Shown piece by piece: positions 1 through 8,559 of a stretch of 64,000 nt of DNA. The stretch's first letter is position 1; each line of letters starts with the position of its first letter. The notes under the pieces were generated by a model that saw nothing but the letters and a program-made list of their open reading frames with translations, had not been told where the DNA came from and made no database searches. Both the position numbers and the translations under genes were made by a program. This stretch comes from Bradyrhizobium elkanii USDA 76 (GTDB lineage: Bacteria > Pseudomonadota > Alphaproteobacteria > Rhizobiales > Xanthobacteraceae), in assembly GCF_023278185.1 (NCBI RefSeq), contig NZ_CP066356.1:5510001-5574000 (forward strand). The letters run 5' to 3'.

Positions 1-679
1 CCTCCTCGCCGAGCCGGTTCGCGACCGGCACGCGCGCGTTCTCGAACATGACAGCGCGGGTCGGCTGCGCATTCCAGCCCATCTTGCGCTCGTTATTGCC
101 GAACGACACGCCAGGCGTGTTGCCGTCGACGACCAGCGTCGAGACGCCGCCGGGACCCTCGCCGCCGGTGCGCACCATCGCGACCAGCAGGTCGGTGCTG
201 CCGGCGCCGGAGATGAACTGCTTCTGGCCGTTGAGCACGTAATGATCGCCGTCGCGCGCCGCGCGGGTGCGCAGCGCAGCGGCGTCGGAGCCGGCGCCCG
301 GCTCGGTCAGGCAGTAGCTGGCGATCAGCTCCATGGTGCAGAGCTTCGGGAGCCATGTCTGGCGCTGGGTGTCGTTGCCGTAGGCATCGATCATCCAGGA
401 CGCCATGTTGTGGATCGAGATGAAGGCCGACGTGGTCGGGCACCCCGTCGCCAGCGCCTCGAAGATCAGCGCGGCGTCGAACCGCGTCATCGCCGAGCCG
501 CCGACATCGTCCCTGATATAGATGCCGCCGATGCCGAGGCCTGCGGCCTCGCGCATCACGTCCACCGGAAAGTGCTTTGTCTCGTCCCATTCGAGCGCGT
601 GCGGCGCGATCTTCTCCGCCGCAAACGCCCGCGCCATGTCGCGAACCGCGATCTGGTCCTCGTTGAGAGCGAACTGCAT
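1..679 (-). CDS. Acyl-CoA dehydrogenase (isobutyryl-CoA dehydrogenase type), 3' end beyond the window
   Basis: Partial gene. The reading frame starts at the ATG complementary to 677-679 ([20 protein letters not shown]) and is open to the left edge, giving about 226 residues. The N-terminal helical domain, the middle-domain stretch [19 protein letters not shown] that contacts substrate and FAD, and the following [13 protein letters not shown] are classic acyl-CoA dehydrogenase features. The family oxidises acyl-CoA to enoyl-CoA and passes electrons to ETF. It lies 21 bp downstream of mmsA on the same strand, and both enzymes fit valine breakdown (isobutyryl-CoA to methacrylyl-CoA, then methylmalonate semialdehyde), so isobutyryl-CoA is the likeliest substrate. 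That assignment is inferred from context; other short branched acyl-CoAs are possible. Confidence 0.88.
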   Translation of the reverse strand, partial: MQFALNEDQIAVRDMARAFAAEKIAPHALEWDETKHFPVDVMREAAGLGIGGIYIRDDVGGSAMTRFDAALIFEALATGCPTTSAFISIHNMASWMIDAYGNDTQRQTWLPKLCTMELIASYCLTEPGAGSDAAALRTRAARDGDHYVLNGQKQFISGAGSTDLLVAMVRTGGEGPGGVSTLVVDGNTPGVSFGNNERKMGWNAQPTRAVMFENARVPVANRLGEE

Positions 680-700
680 GCTTCGCCTCTCGGGACGAGT

Positions 701-2197
701 TTACTTCATCGTCGGGATCGAGAACTCCGCGCCTTCCTTGACGCCGGACGGCCAACGCGAGGTCACCGTCTTGGTCTTGGTGTAGAAGCGGACCGAGTCC
801 GGACCGTGCTGGTTGAGGTCGCCGAAGCCGGACTTCTTCCAGCCGCCGAAGGTGTAATAGGCGATCGGCACCGGGATCGGCACGTTGATGCCGACCATGC
901 CGACATTGACCTTGGCGGCGAAGTCGCGCGCGGCGTCGCCGTCGCGGGTGAAGATCGCGACACCGTTGCCGTAGTCATGGTCGGACGGCAGCGCCAGCGC
1001 CTCGTGATAATCGTGGGCGCGCACCACCGAGAGCACCGGGCCGAAGATCTCTTCCTTGTAGATCCGCATGTCCTTGGTGACGTTGTCGAACAGCGAACCG
1101 CCGAGATAGAAGCCCTTCTCGTAGCCCTGCATCTTGAAGCCGCGGCCGTCGACCGCGAGCGTCGCGCCTTCCTTGATGCCGATGTCGATGTAGCTCTTGA
1201 CCTTCTCGACCGCCTCGCGGGTCACCAGCGGGCCGTAGTCGGCCGACGGATCGACCGAGGTGCCGATCTTGAGCGACTCGACGCGCGGGATCAGCTTCTC
1301 CATCAGGCGGTCGGCGGTGGTCTTGCCGACCGGCACCGCGACCGACACCGCCATGCAGCGCTCGCCGGCGGAGCCGTAGCCGGCGCCGATCAGCGCATCG
1401 ACGGTCTGGTCCATGTCGGCATCCGGCATCACGATGGCGTGGTTCTTGGCGCCGCCGAAGCACTGGCAGCGCTTGCCGGTCTGCGCGGCGCGCTCGTAGA
1501 TATACTGCGCGATCGGGGTCGAGCCGACGAAGCCGATCGCCTTGATATCGGGATCGTCGAGGATGGCGTCGACCGCCTCCTTGTCGCCGTTGACGACGTT
1601 GAGGATGCCGGCCGGCAGGCCCGCCTCGATCATCAGCTCGGCGAGCGCCATCGGCACGCCGGGATCGCGCTCCGACGGCTTCAGGATGAAGGCGTTGCCG
1701 CAGGCGATCGCCGGCGCGAACTTCCACATCGGGATCATCGCCGGGAAGTTGAACGGCGTGATGCCGGCGACCACGCCGAGCGGCTGGCGCATCGAATAGA
1801 TGTCGATGCCGGGGCCGGCGCCCTCGGTGTACTCGCCCTTCATCAGATGCGGAATGCCGCAGGCAAACTCGGCGACCTCAAGGCCGCGCTGGATGTCGCC
1901 CTTGGCGTCGGGAACGGTCTTGCCGTGCTCGCGCGCCAGCAGCTCGGCGAGCTTGTCGTAGTCGCGCTGCACCAGCTCGAGGAACCGCATCATGACGCGG
2001 GCGCGGCGCTGCGGGTTGGTGGCGGCCCATTCCGGCTGCGCGGCCTTGGCGTTCTCGACCGCGGCGCGGAGCTCGACCTTGGAGGCCAGCGCCACCTTGG
2101 CCTGGACCTCGCCGGTCATCGGCTCGAAGACGTCAGCCGTGCGGCCCGACGTGCCCTTGACCTCCTTGCCACCGATGAAATGTCCGATTGAGCGCAT
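701..2197 (-). CDS. mmsA: CoA-acylating methylmalonate-semialdehyde dehydrogenase
   Basis: 498 residues, full length for the family. It oxidises methylmalonate semialdehyde with NAD+ and CoA to propionyl-CoA in valine (and often myo-inositol) catabolism. Visible features are the cofactor-binding TPFNFPAMIPMWK (about 148-159), KPSERDP, and catalytic Cys281 in GSAGERCMAV. Where hydrolytic aldehyde dehydrogenases carry the general-base Glu there is CFGGAKN with no Glu, as expected for the CoA-dependent subgroup. The frame extends upstream, but the ATG at 2197 follows a good GGGAGG ribosome site and begins the typical MRSIGHFIGG, so I chose it. It is probably cotranscribed with the acyl-CoA dehydrogenase downstream and is divergent from a LysR regulator. 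Confidence 0.95.
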   Translation of the reverse strand: MRSIGHFIGGKEVKGTSGRTADVFEPMTGEVQAKVALASKVELRAAVENAKAAQPEWAATNPQRRARVMMRFLELVQRDYDKLAELLAREHGKTVPDAKGDIQRGLEVAEFACGIPHLMKGEYTEGAGPGIDIYSMRQPLGVVAGITPFNFPAMIPMWKFAPAIACGNAFILKPSERDPGVPMALAELMIEAGLPAGILNVVNGDKEAVDAILDDPDIKAIGFVGSTPIAQYIYERAAQTGKRCQCFGGAKNHAIVMPDADMDQTVDALIGAGYGSAGERCMAVSVAVPVGKTTADRLMEKLIPRVESLKIGTSVDPSADYGPLVTREAVEKVKSYIDIGIKEGATLAVDGRGFKMQGYEKGFYLGGSLFDNVTKDMRIYKEEIFGPVLSVVRAHDYHEALALPSDHDYGNGVAIFTRDGDAARDFAAKVNVGMVGINVPIPVPIAYYTFGGWKKSGFGDLNQHGPDSVRFYTKTKTVTSRWPSGVKEGAEFSIPTMK

Positions 2198-2318
2198 GGA
2201 AAAACCTCCCTGAAGCACCTGAATCGCCGCTCCTCGCGGCGTGATCGCTTTACAAACCCTATTGACCCTGCATTTTATGGGATTCAAGTCCGATAAATTG
2301 CACCATAGATGTGCGGAA

Positions 2319-3233
2319 ATGCTGGATCAAGGCGGCGGCACAATCGACTGGGACGACTTCCGTTTCGTGCTTGCCATCGTGCGCGGCGGGTCGGTTTCGG
2401 CTGCCGCCAAGCAGCTCGGCGTCGATCATGCCACAGTGATCCGCCGTGTCGACCGGCTGGAGCGCCACCTTTCCGCAAAACTGTTTGATCGCCGCAAGAC
2501 CGGCTATCTGCTGACCGAGGCCGGCCAGCGCGTCGCCGACAGCGCGGAGGCGATGGAATCCACCATCGTCGCCAACCAGGAGGCGGTCGGCGGCTCGCGC
2601 GCCCATCTCACCGGCACGGTGCGGATCGGCGCGCCCGACGGCTTCGGCAGCCACTTTCTGGCCTCGCGGCTGGTCAAGTTCGCCGAACGGTATCCCGATC
2701 TCGATCTGCAACTCGTCGCCACCGCGCGGCTGTTCTCGCTCTCCAAGCGCGAGGCCGACATCGCGATCAGCCTGACCATGCCGAAGGAAGGCCGCATCGT
2801 CGGCCGCAAGCTCCTGGACTACACACTCGGGCTTTATGCCGCACCCGCCTATCTCGCCCAGGCGCCGGCAATTATTGCGCGCGCCGACCTGCCGCGGCAC
2901 CGCTTCGTCGGCTACATCGAGGAGCTTTTGTTCACGCCGGAGCTCGACTACCTGCCGCAGGTCTCGCCAAAGATCTCCGCGAAATTCCGCAGCGCCAATC
3001 TGATCGCGCAGCTCAACGCCACCATCGCCGGTTTCGGCATCGCAGTGCTGCCGCACTTCATGGCGACCGCCCACCCCGAATTGCAGCCGGTGCTGCCGGA
3101 CGAGGTGCGGATCTCCCGCACCTTCTGGCTCTTGATGCACGCCGACAGCAAGGACCTCGCCCGCATCCGCGCGGTGGCGGATTACATCTACGAGACCGTG
3201 GAAGCCGAGCGCGCTCTGTTCAGCGGGGTGTGA
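2319..3233 (+). CDS. LysR-family transcriptional regulator divergent from mmsA
   Basis: 304 residues from the chosen ATG. The N-terminal winged helix-turn-helix (DWDDFRFVLAIVRGGSVSAA, with QLGVDHATVIRRVDRLE as the recognition region) is followed by a LysR substrate-binding domain. The frame is open back to 2241, but LysR proteins of this group begin just before the WDDFRFVLAI stretch, so 2319 is preferred; 2277 is an alternative and neither has a strong ribosome site. It is divergent from mmsA with about 120 bp between the starts, the usual arrangement for a LysR protein controlling its neighbour. The effector is unknown. Confidence 0.88.
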   Translation: MLDQGGGTIDWDDFRFVLAIVRGGSVSAAAKQLGVDHATVIRRVDRLERHLSAKLFDRRKTGYLLTEAGQRVADSAEAMESTIVANQEAVGGSRAHLTGTVRIGAPDGFGSHFLASRLVKFAERYPDLDLQLVATARLFSLSKREADIAISLTMPKEGRIVGRKLLDYTLGLYAAPAYLAQAPAIIARADLPRHRFVGYIEELLFTPELDYLPQVSPKISAKFRSANLIAQLNATIAGFGIAVLPHFMATAHPELQPVLPDEVRISRTFWLLMHADSKDLARIRAVADYIYETVEAERALFSGV

Positions 3234-3253
3234 GCTGGACACCCGCTTATTCC

Positions 3254-3355
3254 CGTCATCCTGAGGAGCGCGTAGCGCGTCTCGAAGAATGCACGGCCCG
3301 GCTCGTGGCCGTCCACCCTTCGAGACGCGCGCGATGCGCGCTCCTCAGGGTGACG
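3254..3355. repeat. Dispersed palindromic intergenic repeat, CCTGAGGAGC family, copy 1
   Basis: The outer ends are inverted: GTCATCCTGAGGAGCGCG on the left and CGCGCTCCTCAGGGTGAC on the right, with internal GTCTCGAAG / CTTCGAGACG arms. It lies between the convergent LysR and TetR genes. A second copy with the same arms is at 11092-11189. It could form a long RNA hairpin at the 3' ends of both genes. Confidence 0.85.
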
Positions 3356-3402
3356 GATCGAGTATCAGGCGCGCTGCGCCAGTTGGCGCTTAAAGCGCTA
3401 AT

Positions 3403-4008
3403 TCACCTTCTTCTTCGCCGGCGCCTTGGCCGCCGCGGCGCGCCCAGCACCGCCTCGCGGCCCGCCGACAGGATCTCGTCGGACATTTCGCCGCTGCCGG
3501 CGATGCGCGACATCACGATGGTGCCCATCATGGTCGCCAGCGTCGCCGTCGCCTGCTTGCGGGCGGCCTTGCGCGGCACGTCGAGGATCTGGTCGGCCAT
3601 CATGTCGATCATCTGGTCGAGCTTGAGGGCGAACGCCTTGCGGGTCTTCGGGCTCTCGCGGGCGATCTCGGCGCCGAGCGCCGGGATCGCGCAGCCCTGG
3701 CCGGGATCGTCGCGGTGCACCGCCGAAAGATAGCCGTCGATGATGGTTGAAAGCCGCTTCTCCGGCGGCGTGTCCGCGGCGACCTTGCGCCAGCGCTCGA
3801 TGGCGCGGTCCATCGCGTAGCTGAAGGCCTCGATCACCAGCGCCTCGCGCGAATCGAAATGCGCGTAGAAGCCGCCATGGGTCAGGCCGGCGTCCTTCAT
3901 CAGGTCGGCGACGCCGATGCCGTGGGCGCCCCGCTCGCGCAGCCGCGTCGCGGCCTTCTTGACGATCCGCGCGTGGGTCTCCTGCTTGTGTTCTTTCGAG
4001 TAGCGCAT
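3403..4008 (-). CDS. TetR-family transcriptional regulator, C-terminal tail possibly frameshifted
   Basis: 201 residues. The TetR HTH lies at about 12-58 (MKDAGLTHGGFYAHFDSREA is the recognition helix region), followed by a TetR_C-type ligand domain. The last residues read as a poly-Arg tail (GAPRRPRRRRRR). The next frame over the same bases reads AAKAPAKKKVN and then a stop, an Ala/Lys tail common in rhizobial proteins, so one base may be missing near 3440 (real or a sequencing error). The gene is convergent with the LysR gene. A TTATATGAT motif just upstream recurs before the thioesterase gene and, in shorter form, before the thiolase at 9882, suggesting a small regulon. Confidence 0.85.
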   Translation of the reverse strand: MRYSKEHKQETHARIVKKAATRLRERGAHGIGVADLMKDAGLTHGGFYAHFDSREALVIEAFSYAMDRAIERWRKVAADTPPEKRLSTIIDGYLSAVHRDDPGQGCAIPALGAEIARESPKTRKAFALKLDQMIDMMADQILDVPRKAARKQATATLATMMGTIVMSRIAGSGEMSDEILSAGREAVLGAPRRPRRRRRRR

Positions 4009-4022
4009 GCCAGTCTCATGGA

Positions 4023-4040
4023 ATGTTTCTAATCATATAA
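4023..4040 (-). promoter_or_regulatory. Candidate TetR-type operator upstream of the TetR gene
   Basis: Read on the minus strand this is TTATATGATTAGAAACAT, 15 bp before the TetR start codon. Its first nine bases are identical to those at 4632-4640. The position suits autorepression. The assignment is inferred from the shared motif only. Confidence 0.4.
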
Positions 4041-4068
4041 TAGCAGATTTGCGGCCGGAATGCTGCAG

Positions 4069-4620
4069 TTATTTCGCCTTGCCAGCCATTTTGGGTTCCC
4101 CGCCGAGCATCGAGAATGTCGCGGTCGCGTGCACCGCAAGATTGCCCCTGCCGTCGCGGACGAAGCCCTCGGTGTAGCTGGTCTGGCGGCCGAGCTTGAT
4201 CACCTTGCCTTCGGCGCTGATGGTGCCCGAACGTGCCGACAGCGGCCGCAGATAGGTCAGCTTGAGATCGAGCGTGACCGAGGTCTGCCCCGCCGGCAGC
4301 ATGGTCGAGATCGCGCAGCCCATCGAGGTATCGAGCAGCGCCGCGGCGGTCGCGCCGTGCATCAGGCCGATGGTGTTCTCGAGGCTCTCATGCGGCTCGA
4401 GTTCCATTACGATGCGGCCCTCCTCGACCACCGCCATGCGGAAGCCGATCAGTTTGGCCATCGGCGGCGGCGGCAACCGGCCGTCGCGGATCGCGCGCAT
4501 CGCCTCGATCCCGGACATCGGCGCCGCCGCCTTGGCCACCGGTCCCGGCGCCTGCCATTCCACCACGCGGGTGCGCGTTAGATCGGGCGAATGAAGGTCG
4601 ATGCTTTCGGCAGCGGTCAT
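4069..4620 (-). CDS. PaaI-type hotdog acyl-CoA thioesterase
   Basis: 183 residues. A single hotdog domain of about 125 residues occupies the C-terminal two thirds, with the family signature GLMHGATAAALLDTSMGCAI (helix of the fold) and TLDLKLTYLRPL. The N-terminal ~45 residues are an extension not needed for the fold. Such enzymes hydrolyse small-chain or aromatic acyl-CoA thioesters in the cytoplasm, often to recover CoA. It sits between the TetR gene (same strand, 60 bp downstream) and a divergent enoyl-CoA hydratase, so a role in the local acyl-CoA pathway is likely. The substrate is not predictable from sequence. Confidence 0.85.
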   Translation of the reverse strand: MTAAESIDLHSPDLTRTRVVEWQAPGPVAKAAAPMSGIEAMRAIRDGRLPPPPMAKLIGFRMAVVEEGRIVMELEPHESLENTIGLMHGATAAALLDTSMGCAISTMLPAGQTSVTLDLKLTYLRPLSARSGTISAEGKVIKLGRQTSYTEGFVRDGRGNLAVHATATFSMLGGEPKMAGKAK

Positions 4621-4631
4621 GACGGCTCCAT

Positions 4632-4650
4632 TTATATGATGAACATAATT
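4632..4650 (+). promoter_or_regulatory. Candidate TetR-type operator before the thioesterase gene
   Basis: TTATATGATGAACATAATT lies 12 bp upstream of the thioesterase start. It resembles the sites at 4023-4040 and 9831-9847, sharing ATATGAT and, with the latter, a TAATT end. A binding site for the neighbouring TetR protein is the simplest reading. Confidence 0.4.
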
Positions 4651-4753
4651 CTATAGATCCGCATCCCTCGGCGCAACCGCCGCGCCGGTCCCTTGACAGA
4701 GCCACGCTTTGTCCGGGACATGGCGCATCCATTCCTGCGCCGGGACTTTTTCC

Positions 4754-5524
4754 ATGGACATGCTCAATCCCCACTGCGGCATCGACCGCGACTCCAGAGG
4801 CGTCTTCCGCCTCACGATCTGCAACGCCGGCAAGCTGAACATTGTGAGTTCAGCCGTCACCAACGGCGTGCGCGAAGGCTTTGAGCACCTGGCCGCCGAC
4901 CGCGACATCCGCGTCGTGATCCTCGCCGGCGAAAGCGAGCGCAGCATGATCGGCGGCGCCGACATCAAGGAAATGGCGACGCTCGACCAAAAATCCGCTG
5001 AAGCATTCATCAGCCGGCTGCGCGACCTCTGCGAGGCGGTGCGCAAATTCCCGGCGCCGGTGATCGCCCGCTTGCCCGGCTGGTGCCTCGGCGGCGGCCT
5101 CGAGGTGGCGGCCGCCTGCGACGTCCGCGTCGCCGCGCATGACGCGATGTTCGGCATGCCCGAGGTGCGCGTCGGCATCCCCTCGGTGATCCACGCCGCG
5201 CTGCTGCCGCGCCTGATCGGCTGGGGCCGCGCCCGCTGGCTGATGATGACCGCGGAGAACATCGACGCCCAAACCGCGCTCGCCTGGGGCCTGGTCGACA
5301 CCGTGGCAAAGCCCGGCGGCCTTGACGACGCCGTCGAGCACACCGTCAAGGCGCTGCTGGAATGCGGCCCCGAGGCGCTGCGGATCCAGAAGGACCTGCT
5401 GCGGCAATGGGAAGAGCTGCCGCTGACCGAGTCGGTGAACCTCAGCGTCGGCGTGTTCGGAAAATCGTTCCAGACCGGCGAGCCGCAGCGGCTGCTGCAG
5501 GGATTCCTGGATCGAAAGCGGTAG
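4754..5524 (+). CDS. Enoyl-CoA hydratase/isomerase family protein
   Basis: 256 residues, normal for the crotonase family. The oxyanion-hole segments are visible as SMIGGADIKEMA (about 75-86) and WCLGGGLEVAAACDVRVA (about 114-131), and the acidic residue in FGMPEVRVGIPS is in the position of a catalytic Glu. It would hydrate a trans-2-enoyl-CoA in beta-oxidation or amino-acid breakdown. The frame is open back to 4709; the ATG at 4754 gives the typical length, though 4760 (MLNPH) is a close alternative. It is divergent from the thioesterase gene and convergent with the histidine kinase gene. Confidence 0.9.
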   Translation: MDMLNPHCGIDRDSRGVFRLTICNAGKLNIVSSAVTNGVREGFEHLAADRDIRVVILAGESERSMIGGADIKEMATLDQKSAEAFISRLRDLCEAVRKFPAPVIARLPGWCLGGGLEVAAACDVRVAAHDAMFGMPEVRVGIPSVIHAALLPRLIGWGRARWLMMTAENIDAQTALAWGLVDTVAKPGGLDDAVEHTVKALLECGPEALRIQKDLLRQWEELPLTESVNLSVGVFGKSFQTGEPQRLLQGFLDRKR

Positions 5525-5532
5525 CGGCCCGC

Positions 5533-6945
5533 TCAGCTCGAGACGGGGATCTCGATCAACACCAGCGTGCCGCGGCCCGGCTCGCTCTCCAGCGCGATCC
5601 GGCCGCTCAACGACGACACCACGGTGTTGAAGGCGATGTGCAAACCGAGGCCGATATTGCCCCGCTCCCGCCCGGTGGTGAAGAACGGATCGAACACGCG
5701 GGCCTGCAAATCCTCGCGGATGCCGACACCCTGGTCGGCGCAGGCGATCCGGGCAAGCGCCTGATCCGGCTGCGTCACCGTCATGGTGAAGCGTCCGCCG
5801 CCGCCGTCGGGATAGGCGTGCGCCGCCGCGTTGAACGCCAGGTTGCTGATCACCTGCGCCAGCGCGCCGGGATAGCTGTTGAGGATGATGCCTTGCGGGC
5901 ACGTGACTTCGACGACCAATCCCTGACGGGACAGCAGCGGCCCGAGCTTTGAGATCAGATCAGAGAGCCAGCCGCCGAGCTCGAACGTGTGACGCTCCTC
6001 GTCGGCGTGATGGATGGCGACCTGCTTGAAGCTGTGCACCATCTCGGATGCCCGATGCAGGTTTTCCGAGGTCAGTCGAAGGCCGTTCCCGATCCGTGCA
6101 ATGCCCCGCGTCAGGTCGGAGCGGCGGACGGCGGTGCCGTTGAGCGCCTCGCTCATCGCGCGAAGGTCCGCCTCCATGGTGGTTGACGTGGTCAGCGCGA
6201 GACCAAGCGGCGTGCTGACCTCGTGTGCGACACCGGCGACGAGCTGCCCGAGCGAGGCCAGCTTCTCGGCCTGCACGAGGTGCGATTGCGTCGCGTGCAA
6301 ATCGCGCAACGAGGCTTCCGAGCGCTCCTTTTCCTGCTTCAGCGCCTGCGCCGTCCGGAACTGCTGGCGCGCGCGGAACTCGCGGGCGGCGACGGCGTAG
6401 AGCGACAGCGCATAGGCGTTGATGACGAGCGAATGATTGATGAAGCGCAAGCCCGGCGGCAACGCAGGCCCGAGCGATTCAGCGGTGCACAGCGCAATCC
6501 ATGTCGTGAGACAGAACACCGCCAGCGGCCCGATCCGCAGCGGCAGCATGGTCGAGACGAACAGGATCACCATGATCATGCCCGGCGCCGCATAGGTGAA
6601 TCCCGAGGGCAGCACGAGGTAGACGCTCGGCAGCACGCAGCCTGGAATGACGCAATAGACGAGGAAGATCGTCTCGGCCCACGGCTTCATCGCGGGCAGC
6701 GCGAGCAAGGCAGTGAGCGGCAGCAGGACCAGCACGGCGACCCCGCCGCGGATTGCCAGCGTGGTCGCCACGACCTCGGGATAGAGCACCCAATCCCAGA
6801 ACGCATATCCGGCATAGGTGAAGGCGCCGAGCAGCATCGCGACCTGCGTCCAGCCGATATTGCCCCGCACGTACTGGTCGACAAATCGGCGCTCCTCGAC
6901 GATGTCGTCGAAGCGCAGTCCAAGGCGGGTCAAAAGACGGAGCAT
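5533..6945 (-). CDS. Orphan membrane-bound sensor histidine kinase
   Basis: 470 residues from the ATG at 6945. About six hydrophobic segments fill residues 25-200, with no periplasmic domain or PAS domain evident. A coiled linker follows, then the HisKA box LVAGVAHEVSTPLGLA with the phosphorylatable His, and an HATPase_c domain with N box (SNLAFNAAAHAYPD), DQGVGI, FDPFFTT and IGLGLHIAFN. No response regulator lies next to it in this window, so its partner is unknown. The reading frame extends to 7041, but the longer start has no membrane or domain logic. The signal is probably sensed within or near the membrane. Confidence 0.88.
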   Translation of the reverse strand: MLRLLTRLGLRFDDIVEERRFVDQYVRGNIGWTQVAMLLGAFTYAGYAFWDWVLYPEVVATTLAIRGGVAVLVLLPLTALLALPAMKPWAETIFLVYCVIPGCVLPSVYLVLPSGFTYAAPGMIMVILFVSTMLPLRIGPLAVFCLTTWIALCTAESLGPALPPGLRFINHSLVINAYALSLYAVAAREFRARQQFRTAQALKQEKERSEASLRDLHATQSHLVQAEKLASLGQLVAGVAHEVSTPLGLALTTSTTMEADLRAMSEALNGTAVRRSDLTRGIARIGNGLRLTSENLHRASEMVHSFKQVAIHHADEERHTFELGGWLSDLISKLGPLLSRQGLVVEVTCPQGIILNSYPGALAQVISNLAFNAAAHAYPDGGGGRFTMTVTQPDQALARIACADQGVGIREDLQARVFDPFFTTGRERGNIGLGLHIAFNTVVSSLSGRIALESEPGRGTLVLIEIPVSS

Positions 6946-7074
6946 AACGGTACTAAAGTATGAAAGGTCTTGGCGCTGGAATGGGAGCGTGGAAAATGAT
7001 CTACGACAGCTTGCCCGCGCTGTCGCGTCCTTTTGGCGCATCGGCGACCGCGGCGCGGCATCGCGCCGCGCCCC

Positions 7075-8331
7075 TCACCGCGCGTTCGCCGGGGCGTGGG
7101 TCGGCCAAAGGTCGGCGCGCCAGTGCAGCGCGATCGCCAGCATGGTGATGAAGCCGGCGGCGGCGAGCAGCGTGCCGGTCGCGGTGTAGCCGATCAGGTC
7201 GATCAGGCTGCCGGCGGCGAGCAGCCCGAGCGGCAGGCCGTAGATCACCATCATGCGCACGCCCATGACGCGACCGCGCAGATGCGCGCTGGCATTGCGC
7301 ATCAGCATCACGGCGGCCGAGATCATCGACATGCTCTGCGCGATGCCGGCGAGCAGCAGGCAGGCCATCGCGACCGGCATGGTCCGGAGCTCGACGAACA
7401 CCAGGAGCATGGCGTACCAGGCGAGCGTCGCGCCGATCAGGAGCCGCGCGATGCGTACCCCGCCGGCCATGCTGAGCGTGATCGAGCCGATCAGCGAGCC
7501 CACCGCAAAGCTTGCCGAGAGATAGCCGAGCCCGGTCTGGTCGGCATGGAAGATGTCGCGCGCGACATAGGGCAACAGACCGTTGGTGAGCGGAAACGCG
7601 GTGAGGTTGGCGAGGAACGCAACGCACAGCGCGGCGCGCATGCCCGGACCGCTCCAGGCATAGACGATGCCCTCCTTGAGGTCGCGCAGCAGCTTTGAAC
7701 CCGGCGCGTCGGCCGCGAGATCGGTCGTGCCATGCGACTTCGGGCGGCTCATGCAGAGCATCAGGATGGCGGCGACGAAATAGAAGCCGGCGATCCCGAC
7801 ATAGACGTAGCCGATGCCGAGCGCCGCGAACAATCCGGCCCCGGTCAGGGCTCCTGCGATACGCGCCGAGTCCTGCGTGGTGCGCGCCAGGCTGATGGCG
7901 CCGACCAGTTGCTCCGGCGGCATGATGTCGGCGAGCAGCGCCCCGCGCACGCCGAGATCCGACGGGCGGATCACGCCCATGATCGCGACGATGATCATGA
8001 CGTTCAGCGGGGCGAGATGCCCGGTCAGCGCCAGCGTCATGATGGTGCCGGCGAGCGCCGTATAGGCAAAGCGCATCACGGCGAGGAGATCGCGGTGCCC
8101 CATGCGGTCGCCGATCATGCCGACGACCGGCGCGACCAGCGTGCCGACATATTGCAGCGACGCCAGCACGGTCAGCAGCAGCACCGAGCCGGTCTCGACC
8201 ATGATGTACCAGCCGAGCACCAGCGTCTCGACCTCGAACGCCCAGGAGGTGAGCAGATCGGACGGCCATTGAAAGCGATAGCTGCGGATGCGAAATGGCG
8301 CGAGCGCGGAGGTCCGCGTGGTCCCGCTCAA
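7075..8331 (-). CDS. MFS transporter (EntS/MFS_3-like exporter)
   Basis: 418 residues with 10-12 hydrophobic segments. The start MSGTTRTSALAPFRIRSYRF and the GMIGDRMGHRDLLAVMR loop between the second and third helices are typical of MFS_3 proteins, the group that includes the enterobactin exporter EntS and various small-molecule efflux proteins. The substrate is unknown and no biosynthesis genes are adjacent. It is separated from the histidine kinase downstream by about 130 bp. The 228 bp upstream, to 8559, hold no gene, repeat or clear site that I can see. Confidence 0.85.
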   Translation of the reverse strand: MSGTTRTSALAPFRIRSYRFQWPSDLLTSWAFEVETLVLGWYIMVETGSVLLLTVLASLQYVGTLVAPVVGMIGDRMGHRDLLAVMRFAYTALAGTIMTLALTGHLAPLNVMIIVAIMGVIRPSDLGVRGALLADIMPPEQLVGAISLARTTQDSARIAGALTGAGLFAALGIGYVYVGIAGFYFVAAILMLCMSRPKSHGTTDLAADAPGSKLLRDLKEGIVYAWSGPGMRAALCVAFLANLTAFPLTNGLLPYVARDIFHADQTGLGYLSASFAVGSLIGSITLSMAGGVRIARLLIGATLAWYAMLLVFVELRTMPVAMACLLLAGIAQSMSMISAAVMLMRNASAHLRGRVMGVRMMVIYGLPLGLLAAGSLIDLIGYTATGTLLAAAGFITMLAIALHWRADLWPTHAPANAR

Positions 8332-8559
8332 GACGCGATGACGCGTGTCACGGCGTGTCCTGCCCTTTTTCCTTGTTCTTCTGGGTCTTGGTTCTTGGTC
8401 GTGCTTGCGGCGCTTTGAATCTGTCTTGAGTCGCTTGGGAAAACGCCCTGTTCCGGCAGCGTAGCGCCGAGGCGATTGGTGTCAATCGAAGCCGCCGCAT
8501 GCGGCCATGCACGATGGTATCCGCAGCGACGGGACGGCGTATCCTCGCGAGTCGCAGGC

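Noticed and set aside
242..2191. 649-residue open frame opposite mmsA
   Set aside because: The mmsA frame has all catalytic motifs and a ribosome site; the opposite frame has shadow composition.
3230..3733. 167-residue plus-strand frame at the LysR-TetR junction
   Set aside because: It runs through a palindromic repeat and antisense to TetR; no domain.
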